Shown here piece after piece: positions 28,730-36,291 of a stretch of 64,000 bases of DNA (position 1 is its first letter; the number at the start of each line of letters is the position of its first letter). The DNA is taken from positions 124,001-188,000 of the forward strand of contig CANLMR010000004.1 in assembly GCA_947492185.1 (NCBI GenBank). The letters run 5' to 3'. The translations under genes and the position numbers were made by a program. The notes under the pieces are model-generated. The model did no database searches, was not told the DNA's origin, and was given only the letters and a program-made list of their open reading frames with translations. Source of the stretch: an uncultured Tenacibaculum sp. (GTDB lineage Bacteria; Bacteroidota; Bacteroidia; Flavobacteriales; Flavobacteriaceae).

Positions 28730-30372
28730 TATTCTTCTTCTAAATTTAATTTACGCTTCTTTTTACGTTTTTCTTTACGCTTTTTATTAAACTCTTTATT
28801 CAATATAGCTTTAGCATTTTCAACTTCTTGTAATTTTTTTCTAGGCTTTTTAATGGTTTTTTTATCTTTAATAAAAATATCTTCCATTGTTTTTGGTTGT
28901 TCATCTTCTCGCCAAATAAATCCTCTAAATTTTTTGTCCTCCTCTGGAAATTGTGATGGAGGATAAGTTTTTCCTTCAGTTTCTTTAAAGTACTTGGTTT
29001 GGACTACTTCATTGTTTTCTAATAAAAACTCAATATCACTAGCTATTTCTTTGGTAATGGTTTCTAATTTTTGTGTATCCTCATTTCTGTTGTAATACAA
29101 AGATTCTGCATTACCTTTTACCAACATTAATCTTAAATCGTTATCCTTAAACTTTCCGTAAATGTTTCTTCCTTTAATTTGATTAAAATTATTTGGATCT
29201 AAGGAGTCTTTTTGAATAATAAATGAATTTAGAAGTACCTTTAAAGAATCTAATTCATTGGTTGTTTTGTTAGTTTTAAAATGTATACTATCTCCTGTAA
29301 TTTGACTTTTACCTGACCATAAAATAGGATTTACAAACATTTGGGTTAATCCAGTAGCCTGATTTGTATGAATAGAATCGCACTTGCCTTGTAAATTTTC
29401 CTTAAAGATCTTTACATTATGATAGGTTCTAATAATTCTTTCTTCTGGCTTACCTGTTACCAATATAGTGTCTCCATGAATATATAAGGAATCTTTTTCC
29501 ATTATAGAAATAGCAACAGGTTTTTTGATGATGAATAGAGAATCTTGTAACTCAAAAATTTCGGCATAATTTCCTTTAACAACCATATCTTGAATAGTAT
29601 CTATGACTTTTATTCTATTGGTTGCAGAAGCAAAACCTCTTTTTTTGTCATAATATAGACTATCAGCTTCTATGGTTTTATCCTTTGAAAAAAGTTTTGC
29701 ATTTTTCACAAAATATGAAATGTCTCTATCTGTATCAAAAAAGCCTTTTTCAGCATAGATTTTAGTACTGTCTTTTCGATTAAAAACTGTTGAAGGGCCA
29801 TATATATATGCTAGGTTTGTAGAAGTATAGTAATCTAAATGATTTGAATCTAAAATATTATCAGGATTAACTACATTCACTTTAGTCTTAGCGGTAAACT
29901 TTTTGTCTTCTAGATAATAAGTTCCTTTATTACTTGTAAGTGTATTTATTTTGTCTTTTATAATTCCTTTAGTTGGGTAAAATAAAATTTGATCTGTTCT
30001 ATTGAAATATAAAGTATCAGTTGATAATTTCATTTCCTTATCATTTACCTCAACATTCCCCCATGATTTAGCTATTTTAGAGTTAGCATTGTAGTTTGCA
30101 AAATCAGAATATTGTATAATACTATCTCCTTGTTCTATAACTACTTCACCAATGGCTTGGAAAATATTTTTCTCTCTGTATAACAGCGCTCTTTTACAAT
30201 CTAAAGTAGCTCCTTCGTGTGCCACTTTAACATTTCCTATTAAAATAGTAGCACCAGGAAATTTATCTTCATCAACAGTTGAAATTTCAGATGACAAAAT
30301 CTGAATTTTTTTTGTTTGAGAATTTAAACTAACTACTATAATTAGTAAGAAAAAAAGAAATATTTTTTTCAA
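28729..30372 (-). CDS. OstA/LptA-like lipopolysaccharide-export protein
   Basis: 547 residues with signal peptide MKKIFLFFLLIIVVSLNSQ. The first 180 residues repeat the short beta-jellyroll strands of the OstA/LptA domain (GNVKVAHEGATLDCKRALLY, GEVVIEQGDSIIQYSDFANY, WGNVEVNDKEMKL). More such repeats run to about residue 480, so it is longer than enterobacterial LptA. It should sit in the periplasm and carry LPS to the outer membrane. The C-terminus is extremely basic (KKRKEKRKKKRK). Coupled to the downstream aminotransferase. Confidence 0.85.
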   Translation of the reverse strand: MKKIFLFFLLIIVVSLNSQTKKIQILSSEISTVDEDKFPGATILIGNVKVAHEGATLDCKRALLYREKNIFQAIGEVVIEQGDSIIQYSDFANYNANSKIAKSWGNVEVNDKEMKLSTDTLYFNRTDQILFYPTKGIIKDKINTLTSNKGTYYLEDKKFTAKTKVNVVNPDNILDSNHLDYYTSTNLAYIYGPSTVFNRKDSTKIYAEKGFFDTDRDISYFVKNAKLFSKDKTIEADSLYYDKKRGFASATNRIKVIDTIQDMVVKGNYAEIFELQDSLFIIKKPVAISIMEKDSLYIHGDTILVTGKPEERIIRTYHNVKIFKENLQGKCDSIHTNQATGLTQMFVNPILWSGKSQITGDSIHFKTNKTTNELDSLKVLLNSFIIQKDSLDPNNFNQIKGRNIYGKFKDNDLRLMLVKGNAESLYYNRNEDTQKLETITKEIASDIEFLLENNEVVQTKYFKETEGKTYPPSQFPEEDKKFRGFIWREDEQPKTMEDIFIKDKKTIKKPRKKLQEVENAKAILNKEFNKKRKEKRKKKRKLNLEEE

Positions 30373-30391
30373 TTTTTTAAATTTAGTTACG

Positions 30392-30399
30392 CAAAAATA
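30392..30399 (-). promoter_or_regulatory. Candidate -7 promoter element of the OstA-like gene
   Basis: The minus strand reads TATTTTTG (TAnnTTTG) 20 bases before the ATG; a possible -33 TTTG sits 15 bases further upstream, shorter than usual. Confidence 0.4.
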
Positions 30400-30460
30400 A
30401 CGAAAAGACTATGCCAAATTCTTAAAATAATATGAAAAAGATTTTTGAAATAATTGATAA

Positions 30461-30476
30461 ACTACACTTTTGTATA
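30461..30476 (+). promoter_or_regulatory. LuxR-box-like site upstream of the ThiF-like gene
   Basis: ACTACACTTTTGTATA matches 14 of 16 bases of the box found twice between the LuxR and acyltransferase genes. With the next two bases it forms a near palindrome CTAnAC-TTTT-GTnTAG. Exactly 23 bases separate it from TATTTTTG (30500-30507), a -7 element. There is no -33 TTTG at normal spacing, which fits an activator-dependent promoter. Confidence 0.65.
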
Positions 30477-30499
30477 GTAACAAACTTTATTTGTATGTG

Positions 30500-30507
30500 T
30501 ATTTTTG
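30500..30507 (+). promoter_or_regulatory. -7 promoter element of the ThiF-like gene
   Basis: TATTTTTG (TAnnTTTG). The gene's ATG at 30523 lies 15 bases downstream. The in-frame TTG at 30505 falls inside this element and is therefore unlikely to be the start. Confidence 0.55.
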
Positions 30508-30522
30508 ATAAAAACTTTTTTG

Positions 30523-31278
30523 ATGGAAACAAGATACATTAGAAATAGAATATACTTATCTCAAAATGAACAAGAGAAAATTAAAAATATTCCAATCCTT
30601 TTAGGAGGTTCAGGAATAGGTAGTGTTATAGCCGAATGTGCATTACGTTTAGGTTTTGAAAACATTACAATTATTGATGGAGATCAAGTAGAATTATCTA
30701 ATTTAAACCGTCAGAATTATACAATAGATGATATTGAAAAAGACAAAGTAAAAGCACTTCAAGATCGATTACAATCGATAAATCCTAATGCTAATATTAA
30801 TGTATATAATGAGTTTTTAAATTCTGAAAATGTTGATTCTTTTATAAAAAATTATGACATAGCAATTAATGCATTAGATTTTACAACAGATATTCCATTA
30901 AAATTTGATAAACTCTGCCAAAAAAATAATATTACAGTATTACATCCCTATAATTTAGGTTGGGGTGGAGTTGTTGCTGTGATTACGCCTAATGGACTTA
31001 CTTTAGATTCAATAGCTAAACCTAATGAAAAGTTTAATGAAATTCAAATGGTAAAATACATTACTAATTACATGAAATTTTGGGGCGAACCTCAAGAATG
31101 GATTGATAATGTTCTAGATCAATATTTGAATGAGAAGGAGAAGCTTTCTCCTCCTCAATTATCAATAGGTTCTTGGGTAGTAGCTAGTATGTGTGTACAT
31201 ATAATGTTTAATGTTGCTACTGAAAAAGAAATAAAAAAGTTTCCAGAATTTTATTTCTCATCTATTTATGCCGACTAA
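30523..31278 (+). CDS. ThiF/MoeB/E1-like adenylating enzyme
   Basis: 251 residues from the ATG at 30523. It has the E1-superfamily Rossmann core: nucleotide loop LLGGSGIGSVIAE (about residues 25-37), IIDGDQVELSNLNRQNYT (about 47-64, with the Asp and Arg that bind ATP), the conserved lysine in EKDKVKAL, and NALDFTTD. The CxxC zinc pairs of MoeB/ThiF and an obvious catalytic cysteine are missing. It probably adenylates a carboxylate, perhaps a peptide C-terminus or small acid, without thiolation. It is tail-to-tail (four-base overlap) with the PAS-LuxR gene and shares its promoter box with the acyltransferase gene. Confidence 0.8.
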   Translation: METRYIRNRIYLSQNEQEKIKNIPILLGGSGIGSVIAECALRLGFENITIIDGDQVELSNLNRQNYTIDDIEKDKVKALQDRLQSINPNANINVYNEFLNSENVDSFIKNYDIAINALDFTTDIPLKFDKLCQKNNITVLHPYNLGWGGVVAVITPNGLTLDSIAKPNEKFNEIQMVKYITNYMKFWGEPQEWIDNVLDQYLNEKEKLSPPQLSIGSWVVASMCVHIMFNVATEKEIKKFPEFYFSSIYAD

Positions 31279-32036
31279 ATTAATTTGTTATTAGTAGCGT
31301 ATACTATAGCTTCTGATATGTTGGCAACTTCAAGCTTATCAAAGAGTTTTTTTCGATGAAATTTAACTGTATCTGGTGAAACAAAAATAGATTTTGCAAT
31401 ATCATTTATTGTAAATCCTCTTACAGAATATCTAAGTACTTCTTTTTCTCTTGTAGTTAAACTAATCTTTTCTTCTTCTTTCCAATAATCATCTTCAAGG
31501 TTATATTTAAAAATCTTATTTTCTCCTTTTTTATAAACCTTTATGTTACCAGAATTTTGTTCATTTGATAAAGAAATAATACAAATAGCTTTCCATAATT
31601 TACCAGTACGTGTTAAAAACAGGGGTGTGAGCTTTTGATTAATTAGAATCTTCTTACCTTCTTTATTTTTCAAATGAAAATCGTAAGATATAGTGTATTC
31701 TAATCGTTCTTCTACAGGTAGTTGATCATAAAAATCAAATCCAACAGTATTAATTTTTAGTAATAGATCTAAATCTTCTTCAATAACGTATTTAAAATAA
31801 AACGCATATCCCATTTCTTCAACTTCTCCAGGAGTATGACCAGATAAGAATAAAGGATTCTCTGAAACATACTCAAATCCTTTCTTTTCATAATCTATAA
31901 TGTATATGCTTTTATATGTAGTTCTGGCAAACGCTCTAATAGGTGCCAGATAATTTTTAGTTTGATTTATATCCTCTTCAGAAATAGTATTAATACTATT
32001 TTTTAAGGAAAAGAAATCATTAACATTCTTATCCAT
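31275..32036 (-). CDS. PAS-LuxR family transcriptional regulator
   Basis: 253 residues. A PAS-like sensor domain at about 35-165 (YIIDYEKKGFEYVSENPLFL start, then LTPLFLTRTGKLWKAICIISL) and a C-terminal LuxR/GerE helix-turn-helix at about 190-250: LTTREKEVLRYSVRGFTIND, then VSPDTVKFHRKKLFDKLEVA. No receiver domain, so it is more like a ligand-responsive regulator than a two-component response regulator. It is divergent from the acyltransferase gene. The intergenic region carries a perfect inverted pair of 16-bp boxes that are the obvious candidate binding sites. Confidence 0.87.
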   Translation of the reverse strand: MDKNVNDFFSLKNSINTISEEDINQTKNYLAPIRAFARTTYKSIYIIDYEKKGFEYVSENPLFLSGHTPGEVEEMGYAFYFKYVIEEDLDLLLKINTVGFDFYDQLPVEERLEYTISYDFHLKNKEGKKILINQKLTPLFLTRTGKLWKAICIISLSNEQNSGNIKVYKKGENKIFKYNLEDDYWKEEEKISLTTREKEVLRYSVRGFTINDIAKSIFVSPDTVKFHRKKLFDKLEVANISEAIVYATNNKLI

Positions 32037-32062
32037 TCAGCTTTTAAATTTCGGGTGACAAT

Positions 32063-32070
32063 CAAATTTA
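32063..32070 (-). promoter_or_regulatory. -7 promoter element of the PAS-LuxR gene
   Basis: The minus strand reads TAAATTTG (TAnnTTTG), 27 bases before the regulator's ATG and 30 bases downstream of the inverted box at 32101-32116. Confidence 0.45.
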
Positions 32071-32100
32071 GTGAAACTTCTTAATAAAACAATTAAAAAC

Positions 32101-32116
32101 TACACAAAAGGGTAGT
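32101..32116 (-). promoter_or_regulatory. LuxR-box-like site, left arm, facing the regulator gene
   Basis: TACACAAAAGGGTAGT on the + strand is the exact reverse complement of 32137-32152. On the minus strand it reads toward the PAS-LuxR gene. It suggests autoregulation. Confidence 0.7.
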
Positions 32117-32136
32117 TTTCCTATGTAAAATGCAGT

Positions 32137-32152
32137 ACTACCCTTTTGTGTA
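32137..32152 (+). promoter_or_regulatory. LuxR-box-like site, right arm, facing the acyltransferase gene
   Basis: ACTACCCTTTTGTGTA, exact inverted copy of 32101-32116 with 20 bases between the arms. It is followed after exactly 23 bases by TAGCTTTG (32176-32183), the same geometry as at the ThiF-like promoter. Confidence 0.7.
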
Positions 32153-32175
32153 ATGCTAAGGCTTTGATTCCTAGG

Positions 32176-32183
32176 TAGCTTTG
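32176..32183 (+). promoter_or_regulatory. -7 promoter element of the acyltransferase gene
   Basis: TAGCTTTG (TAnnTTTG) 21 bases before the ATG at 32205, with no -33 TTTG at standard spacing. Confidence 0.55.
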
Positions 32184-32204
32184 AGAGTGTAAAAAATATC
32201 AACC

Positions 32205-32855
32205 ATGCTACTAGAAAACAATTTTATTAACGAAAACAAAAACAAAATAATGAGTTTAGCCGAATTCGTTGTTTTAGAAAATTACAAACATCATTCTAAT
32301 GGAAGTTTGCCAATTAATTATTATGAAAGTATTGAAGCTTTATATAATGAAGAAATGAATTACATGGATAATTCAGAAGTATTCATCTCAAGAAATGCTT
32401 ACGGTGAAATTTTAGGAACGATTAGAGTTTTAAGATGGAACTACAAAGTTAAGTTGCCTTTAGAAAAAATATTTGGAATTAACCCACTAGATATTACAGG
32501 TAATACAGTGCTAAAATCTATCTGGCACATTGGTCGTTTTGCTATAAAGAAAGATGTAAGAAACATCAATTTACTAAAGAAATTAATGATTCAAGCAATT
32601 GCTCCAATTTGTAAAAACAAAAACTCAATTGCTTTTGCAGAGTGTGATAGTAAATTATTAAGAATAATGCAGGCTATGGGAATTAAAGCTATTGTAATAG
32701 GTGAATCTATAAACTATTTAGGCTCAGAAACTATTCCTGTATGCATTACTTATGAAGGATTAATTGATTTCTATAATAATAACAAGAAGCTATTACTTGA
32801 TACTACAGAAGTTAATACCTACCCGTATAATTTAACTCAAAAGAATTTAGCTTAA
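32205..32855 (+). CDS. LuxI/FeeM-like N-acyltransferase (GNAT fold)
   Basis: 216 residues. The order of motifs resembles autoinducer synthases and N-acyl amino acid synthases: acidic residues early (EEMNYMDNSEVFISRN), GTIRVLRW near residue 64, the IWHIGRFAI block near 105 (compare 'ExSRFAV' in LuxI and FeeM), and INYLGSETIPVCITYEGL near 167. The product may be an acylated amino acid or a related signal; the acyl donor is not evident. It is the first + strand gene after the box promoter and leads into the outer-membrane protein and lanthipeptide genes. A plain GNAT acetyltransferase is the alternative. Confidence 0.65.
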   Translation: MLLENNFINENKNKIMSLAEFVVLENYKHHSNGSLPINYYESIEALYNEEMNYMDNSEVFISRNAYGEILGTIRVLRWNYKVKLPLEKIFGINPLDITGNTVLKSIWHIGRFAIKKDVRNINLLKKLMIQAIAPICKNKNSIAFAECDSKLLRIMQAMGIKAIVIGESINYLGSETIPVCITYEGLIDFYNNNKKLLLDTTEVNTYPYNLTQKNLA

Positions 32856-32892
32856 AAATACCCCGAAAAATCATACCTAAAGAATTTAAATT

Positions 32893-35295
32893 ATGAAAAT
32901 AATTCACTTTATAACAGTTTTATTGCTATGTCTAAATATTGCTCAAGCTCAAACTATAGAAGGAAAAGTTGTTGATTCTAAAGAAGAGCCTATAAGTTTT
33001 GCGAATGTTGTTGCACAACGAGTTTCCGATAATAAAATTGTAGGAGGTGTAGTTACCGATGAAGAAGGAAAATTTAATCTGAAGATTAAATCAGATAATG
33101 AATTTTATATAACAGTAAGTTTTATAGGTTTTGAAAAGAAAACTTTTGATTATCCAGTTTTAAAAGAAAATTATAACCTAGGAACTATAATATTAAAAGA
33201 ACTTGATAATAAGTTAGATGAAGTAGTTGTAGAAGCAAGAAAGCGACTCATTACAAGAAAAAGTGATCGTCTTGTTTTTAACGTAACCCAATCATTGTCT
33301 TCTAGTGGAGGAGATATGTTAGATGCATTGCGTGTAACTCCAGGAATAAAAGTGCAGAATGATGAACTGTTTATGATTGGGAAAGATAATCTAAGAGTAA
33401 TGGTAAATGGTCGTTTACTTAAAATTCCTCAACAAGAAGTATCTAATTTTTTAAGCTCAATATCTGCTGATGATATTAAAAGTATAGAGGTAATCACAAA
33501 TCCTCCAGCTAAGTATGAATCAGAGGGTAATAGCGGACTTATTAATATCATTTATAAAAAAGGTAGAAGAAATTCTTGGAGAAGTAGAATACGTGGAGTT
33601 TATACTCAAGCTACTTATGGAAGAGGAAGTTTAAGTGGTAACTTTAATTATCAAAAAGATAAGTTTTCGTTATCCAGTAATTTATATTACACCAATGGTT
33701 CTAAGTTAATTACTGATACAAATAGGTTTTTCTTTCCAACTGAAACTTGGGAAGGAACATATCCTAGAAGATATTTTAGTGAACCTTCTATTAGTGCACG
33801 ACTATCTTTAGATTATAATTTCACCAATGACTTTCTAATAGGAGCACAGTATTTAACAACTTATGGAAGGTTTAGAACTGTGAATAGAAATGATAGAGTT
33901 AATGTATTTGATAATATTACTAATGCATTATCAAGAACTATAAGAACTACTTCTAATAATTTAGAGGAAACTCCAACTCACTCTTTAAATGTTCATACCG
34001 AGTTTAAAGTTGATAGTATAAGTAAAGTTGAAATTAATTTAGATTATTTCAACTACACAAATGATCAAGAAAGAACATATAACACATTTAGTGAAGTAAA
34101 TAATACAATAACTCCTGGAACTTTGGATATTGGAAACAATATAGGTGATCAAGGTATTGATAATTATTCTTTAAGAATGGATATTGAATCTCCATTGAAA
34201 TGGGCAAAGTTTAGTTATGGAGGTAAACTCTCTTTTACTAAAACTAATAATGCTCTTGCCTTTTTTGATTTAACTTCAGGAACACCTGTTCAAGATGCTA
34301 GTAGAACTGATATGTTCACGTATAAAGAAAATACACAAGCGATTTACTTTTCACTTGAAAAAATGTTAAGTCAACAATGGATAGTTAATGGAGGTTTACG
34401 TTTTGAGAATACACAAACAGAAGGTAATTCAACAAGTTTAAGTCAGATTGATATCAATGACTATAGCAGACTATTTCCAACATTAAATGTTAATTATATA
34501 GCTAATCAAAATAATATATTCTCTTTAGCTTATAATCAAAGAATCAATAGACCTTCATTCGAATTTTTGAATCCATTTGAGAATGTTCAAAATCCTTTTA
34601 CCATTATCAGAGGTAATCCTTTTTTACAACCTTCGTTCTCTGATAACTTATCATTAACTCATATTTATAAACAAAAGCTAGTTAGTTCCTTATATTTTTC
34701 AAAAGTAAGAGATGGATTTCAACAATTAGCTCAAGTAGATCCAGTTACTAACATTCAAGAAATATCACCTCAGAACTATTATGAAACAATAAAAGTAGGA
34801 CTTACAGAATCGTATACATTTTCGAAGTGGAGATGGTGGGAAAGTGTAAATATTCTTGATATTCATTATAGTGATGCTACATCTTTGGTAGATTTCACCA
34901 ATGCAGGTGAGAGCGGTTTCAATACCTATATAGCTACAAATAACAGTTTTGTTTTAGATAGTGAAAAAAGAGTTATGGCTAGTGCTAATTTCTGGTACGC
35001 TTTCCCTGGAGTATATGATATATATACAACTTCTGCTACTTCAAATCTAGATTTAAGTTTAAAGTTCTTTTTCCTGAATAAGGATTTACAATTAGGGCTG
35101 AATGCTTACGATGTTTTTCGAGGTCAAAGAGTGAGGGTCGAAGGAGTTACAAATAATGTAAATGTTTCATTTAGAAATTACTACGACACACAAAGCTTCA
35201 GAATATCATTACTATATAAGTTCGGAAATAAAAAGATCCGAGTTAAGCGTAAAAAATTCGGAAATCAAGACGAAAAAAATAGAACAAAAGACTAA
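32893..35295 (+). CDS. Outer-membrane beta-barrel protein with carboxypeptidase-regulatory-like and plug domains
   Basis: 800 residues. Signal peptide about 1-19. CarboxypepD-reg-like domain about 20-105 (IEGKVVDSKEEPISFANVVA). Plug-like domain about 115-220 (LRVTPGIKVQND, IEVITNPPAKYESEGNSGLI). Large barrel to the C-terminus (OMP_b-brl_3 type). No TonB box is obvious. Position 38 bases after the acyltransferase gene and 93 bases before the precursors suggests a role in the lanthipeptide system, for example peptide passage across the outer membrane or protection. That is inference; such proteins are numerous in flavobacteria. Confidence 0.85.
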   Translation: MKIIHFITVLLLCLNIAQAQTIEGKVVDSKEEPISFANVVAQRVSDNKIVGGVVTDEEGKFNLKIKSDNEFYITVSFIGFEKKTFDYPVLKENYNLGTIILKELDNKLDEVVVEARKRLITRKSDRLVFNVTQSLSSSGGDMLDALRVTPGIKVQNDELFMIGKDNLRVMVNGRLLKIPQQEVSNFLSSISADDIKSIEVITNPPAKYESEGNSGLINIIYKKGRRNSWRSRIRGVYTQATYGRGSLSGNFNYQKDKFSLSSNLYYTNGSKLITDTNRFFFPTETWEGTYPRRYFSEPSISARLSLDYNFTNDFLIGAQYLTTYGRFRTVNRNDRVNVFDNITNALSRTIRTTSNNLEETPTHSLNVHTEFKVDSISKVEINLDYFNYTNDQERTYNTFSEVNNTITPGTLDIGNNIGDQGIDNYSLRMDIESPLKWAKFSYGGKLSFTKTNNALAFFDLTSGTPVQDASRTDMFTYKENTQAIYFSLEKMLSQQWIVNGGLRFENTQTEGNSTSLSQIDINDYSRLFPTLNVNYIANQNNIFSLAYNQRINRPSFEFLNPFENVQNPFTIIRGNPFLQPSFSDNLSLTHIYKQKLVSSLYFSKVRDGFQQLAQVDPVTNIQEISPQNYYETIKVGLTESYTFSKWRWWESVNILDIHYSDATSLVDFTNAGESGFNTYIATNNSFVLDSEKRVMASANFWYAFPGVYDIYTTSATSNLDLSLKFFFLNKDLQLGLNAYDVFRGQRVRVEGVTNNVNVSFRNYYDTQSFRISLLYKFGNKKIRVKRKKFGNQDEKNRTKD

Positions 35296-35388
35296 AATAT
35301 ATTAAAAATATTGTTTGCAAACATAGTCTTAAAAGAGTTTAGGACTTTAAATAAAAACTCATAATCAATAAATTAAAATTTAAATAAA

Positions 35389-35547
35389 ATGAAGAAAATT
35401 AAATTAACTAAAGGGTTACAGATCAACAAAGAAGCAGTAAGCAAATTACAAGAAGATCAAATGCAAGATGTAAAAGGAGGTAAAGCAGCTTTATCTTGTT
35501 TATGGAAATCTTGTAATGGTAGTAGCGAAGAGACAATCGAAAAATAA
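35389..35547 (+). CDS. Class I lanthipeptide precursor 1
   Basis: 52 residues, too short for usual gene callers. The leader (1-31) has KLTKGLQINKEAVSKLQEDQ followed by MQDVKGG, the Bacteroidota double-glycine type leader. The core begins KAALSCLWKSCNG and has an acidic tail SSEETIEK. Ser36, Cys37, Ser41 and Cys42 are the modifiable residues. It differs from copies 2 and 3 at D27, K40 and the tail. The 93 bases upstream hold a GTTTGCAAAC palindrome (35313-35322) but no standard promoter. The gene heads a tandem triplet. Confidence 0.88.
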   Translation: MKKIKLTKGLQINKEAVSKLQEDQMQDVKGGKAALSCLWKSCNGSSEETIEK

Positions 35548-35565
35548 GATTTCATCAAAGCTCAT

Positions 35566-35606
35566 GGGTAAAGAACCCATTATACTATTTATTCTTTACC
35601 CTTTTT
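35566..35606 (+). terminator. Terminator-like hairpin between precursors 1 and 2
   Basis: GGGTAAAGAA (35566-35575) pairs exactly with TTCTTTACCC (35592-35601), followed by five T. An alternative small hairpin, ATGGGT (35564-35569) with ACCCAT (35575-35580), uses the same bases, so the two are mutually exclusive. Confidence 0.65.
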
Positions 35607-35638
35607 CCAATAAATATTCACACTTAAATTTAAATAAA

Positions 35639-35797
35639 ATGAAGAAAATTAAATTAACTAAAGGATTACAGATCAACAAAGAAGCAGTAAGTAAATTACA
35701 AGAAGATCAAATGCAAGAAGTAAAAGGAGGTAAAGCAGCTTTATCTTGTTTATGGAGTTCTTGTAATGGTAAAGAAGAAGATAAGTTAGAAGCTTAA
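35639..35797 (+). CDS. Class I lanthipeptide precursor 2
   Basis: 52 residues starting MKKIKLTKGLQINKEAVSKL. The leader ends VKGG and the core is KAALSCLWSSCNG with tail KEEDKLEA. A longer in-frame reading from upstream is possible, but the three tandem copies share this ATG and its flanking AAATTTAAATAAA. The protein is identical to precursor 3, although six codons differ synonymously. Confidence 0.9.
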   Translation: MKKIKLTKGLQINKEAVSKLQEDQMQEVKGGKAALSCLWSSCNGKEEDKLEA

Positions 35798-35814
35798 TAA
35801 TTTATCAAAAATCT

Positions 35815-35855
35815 GGGTAAAGAACCCATTATACTATTTATTCTTTACCCTTTTT
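35815..35855 (+). terminator. Terminator-like hairpin between precursors 2 and 3
   Basis: GGGTAAAGAA (35815-35824) pairs with TTCTTTACCC (35841-35850), with five T after it. It is the duplicated copy of the hairpin at 35566; the competing small hairpin is one base pair shorter here. Confidence 0.65.
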
Positions 35856-35887
35856 CCAATAAATATTCACACTTAAATTTAAATAAA

Positions 35888-36046
35888 ATGAAGAAAATTA
35901 AATTAACTAAAGGGTTACAGATCAACAAAGAAGCAGTAAGTAAATTACAAGAAGATCAAATGCAAGAAGTAAAAGGAGGTAAGGCAGCATTATCTTGTCT
36001 TTGGAGTTCTTGTAATGGTAAAGAAGAGGATAAGCTAGAAGCTTAA
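35888..36046 (+). CDS. Class I lanthipeptide precursor 3
   Basis: 52 residues, same protein as precursor 2 (leader to VKGG; core KAALSCLWSSCNG; tail KEEDKLEA). The repeat unit of gene plus spacer is 249-250 bp, so genes 1-3 are tandem duplications. All codon differences from copy 2 are silent. Confidence 0.9.
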   Translation: MKKIKLTKGLQINKEAVSKLQEDQMQEVKGGKAALSCLWSSCNGKEEDKLEA

Positions 36047-36048
36047 TC

Positions 36049-36093
36049 AAAAGGATAGGGATAGGGAATGAGTACATTTTCCTTATCCTTTTT
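36049..36093 (+). terminator. Hairpin between precursors 3 and 4
   Basis: AAAAGGATA (36049-36057) pairs with TATCCTTTT (36084-36092), with an inner GGAA/TTCC pairing. The sequence is unrelated to the two upstream spacers but in the same position. Confidence 0.5.
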
Positions 36094-36112
36094 CTTTAAA
36101 AATTAAAAAGAG

Positions 36113-36262
36113 ATGAAAAAAATAAAACTAAACAACAAACTACAAATTCAGAAAGAAGCTGTTGCTAAGCTTCAAGATGAACAATTGAGTGCTGTTAAAG
36201 GTGCTAAAGGAAAACCATTATCATGTTTATGGCATACATGCGGTGGTGGAATAGATAAATAA
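36113..36262 (+). CDS. Class I lanthipeptide precursor 4 (divergent)
   Basis: 49 residues. The leader MKKIKLNNKLQIQKEAVAKL is clearly homologous, but it ends LSAVKGA, a Gly-Ala instead of Gly-Gly cleavage site. The core is KGKPLSCLWHTCGGGIDK: the SCLWx(S/T)C pattern is kept with Thr42 in place of Ser and a glycine-rich end. It may give a second distinct product, for instance a partner peptide. It lies 29 bases before the first LanC-like gene. Confidence 0.87.
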   Translation: MKKIKLNNKLQIQKEAVAKLQDEQLSAVKGAKGKPLSCLWHTCGGGIDK

Positions 36263-36291
36263 AATATTAACTCTACTTTATTAAAATTAAC

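Noticed and set aside
30505-30522. Upstream TTG start for the ThiF-like gene
   Set aside because: The TTG lies inside the TATTTTTG promoter element at 30500-30507; the ATG at 30523 fits the family N-terminus.
35389-36046. Direct repeats of about 250 bp, CRISPR-like at first sight
   Set aside because: The repeats are three tandem precursor genes with conserved spacers, not short repeats with unique spacers.
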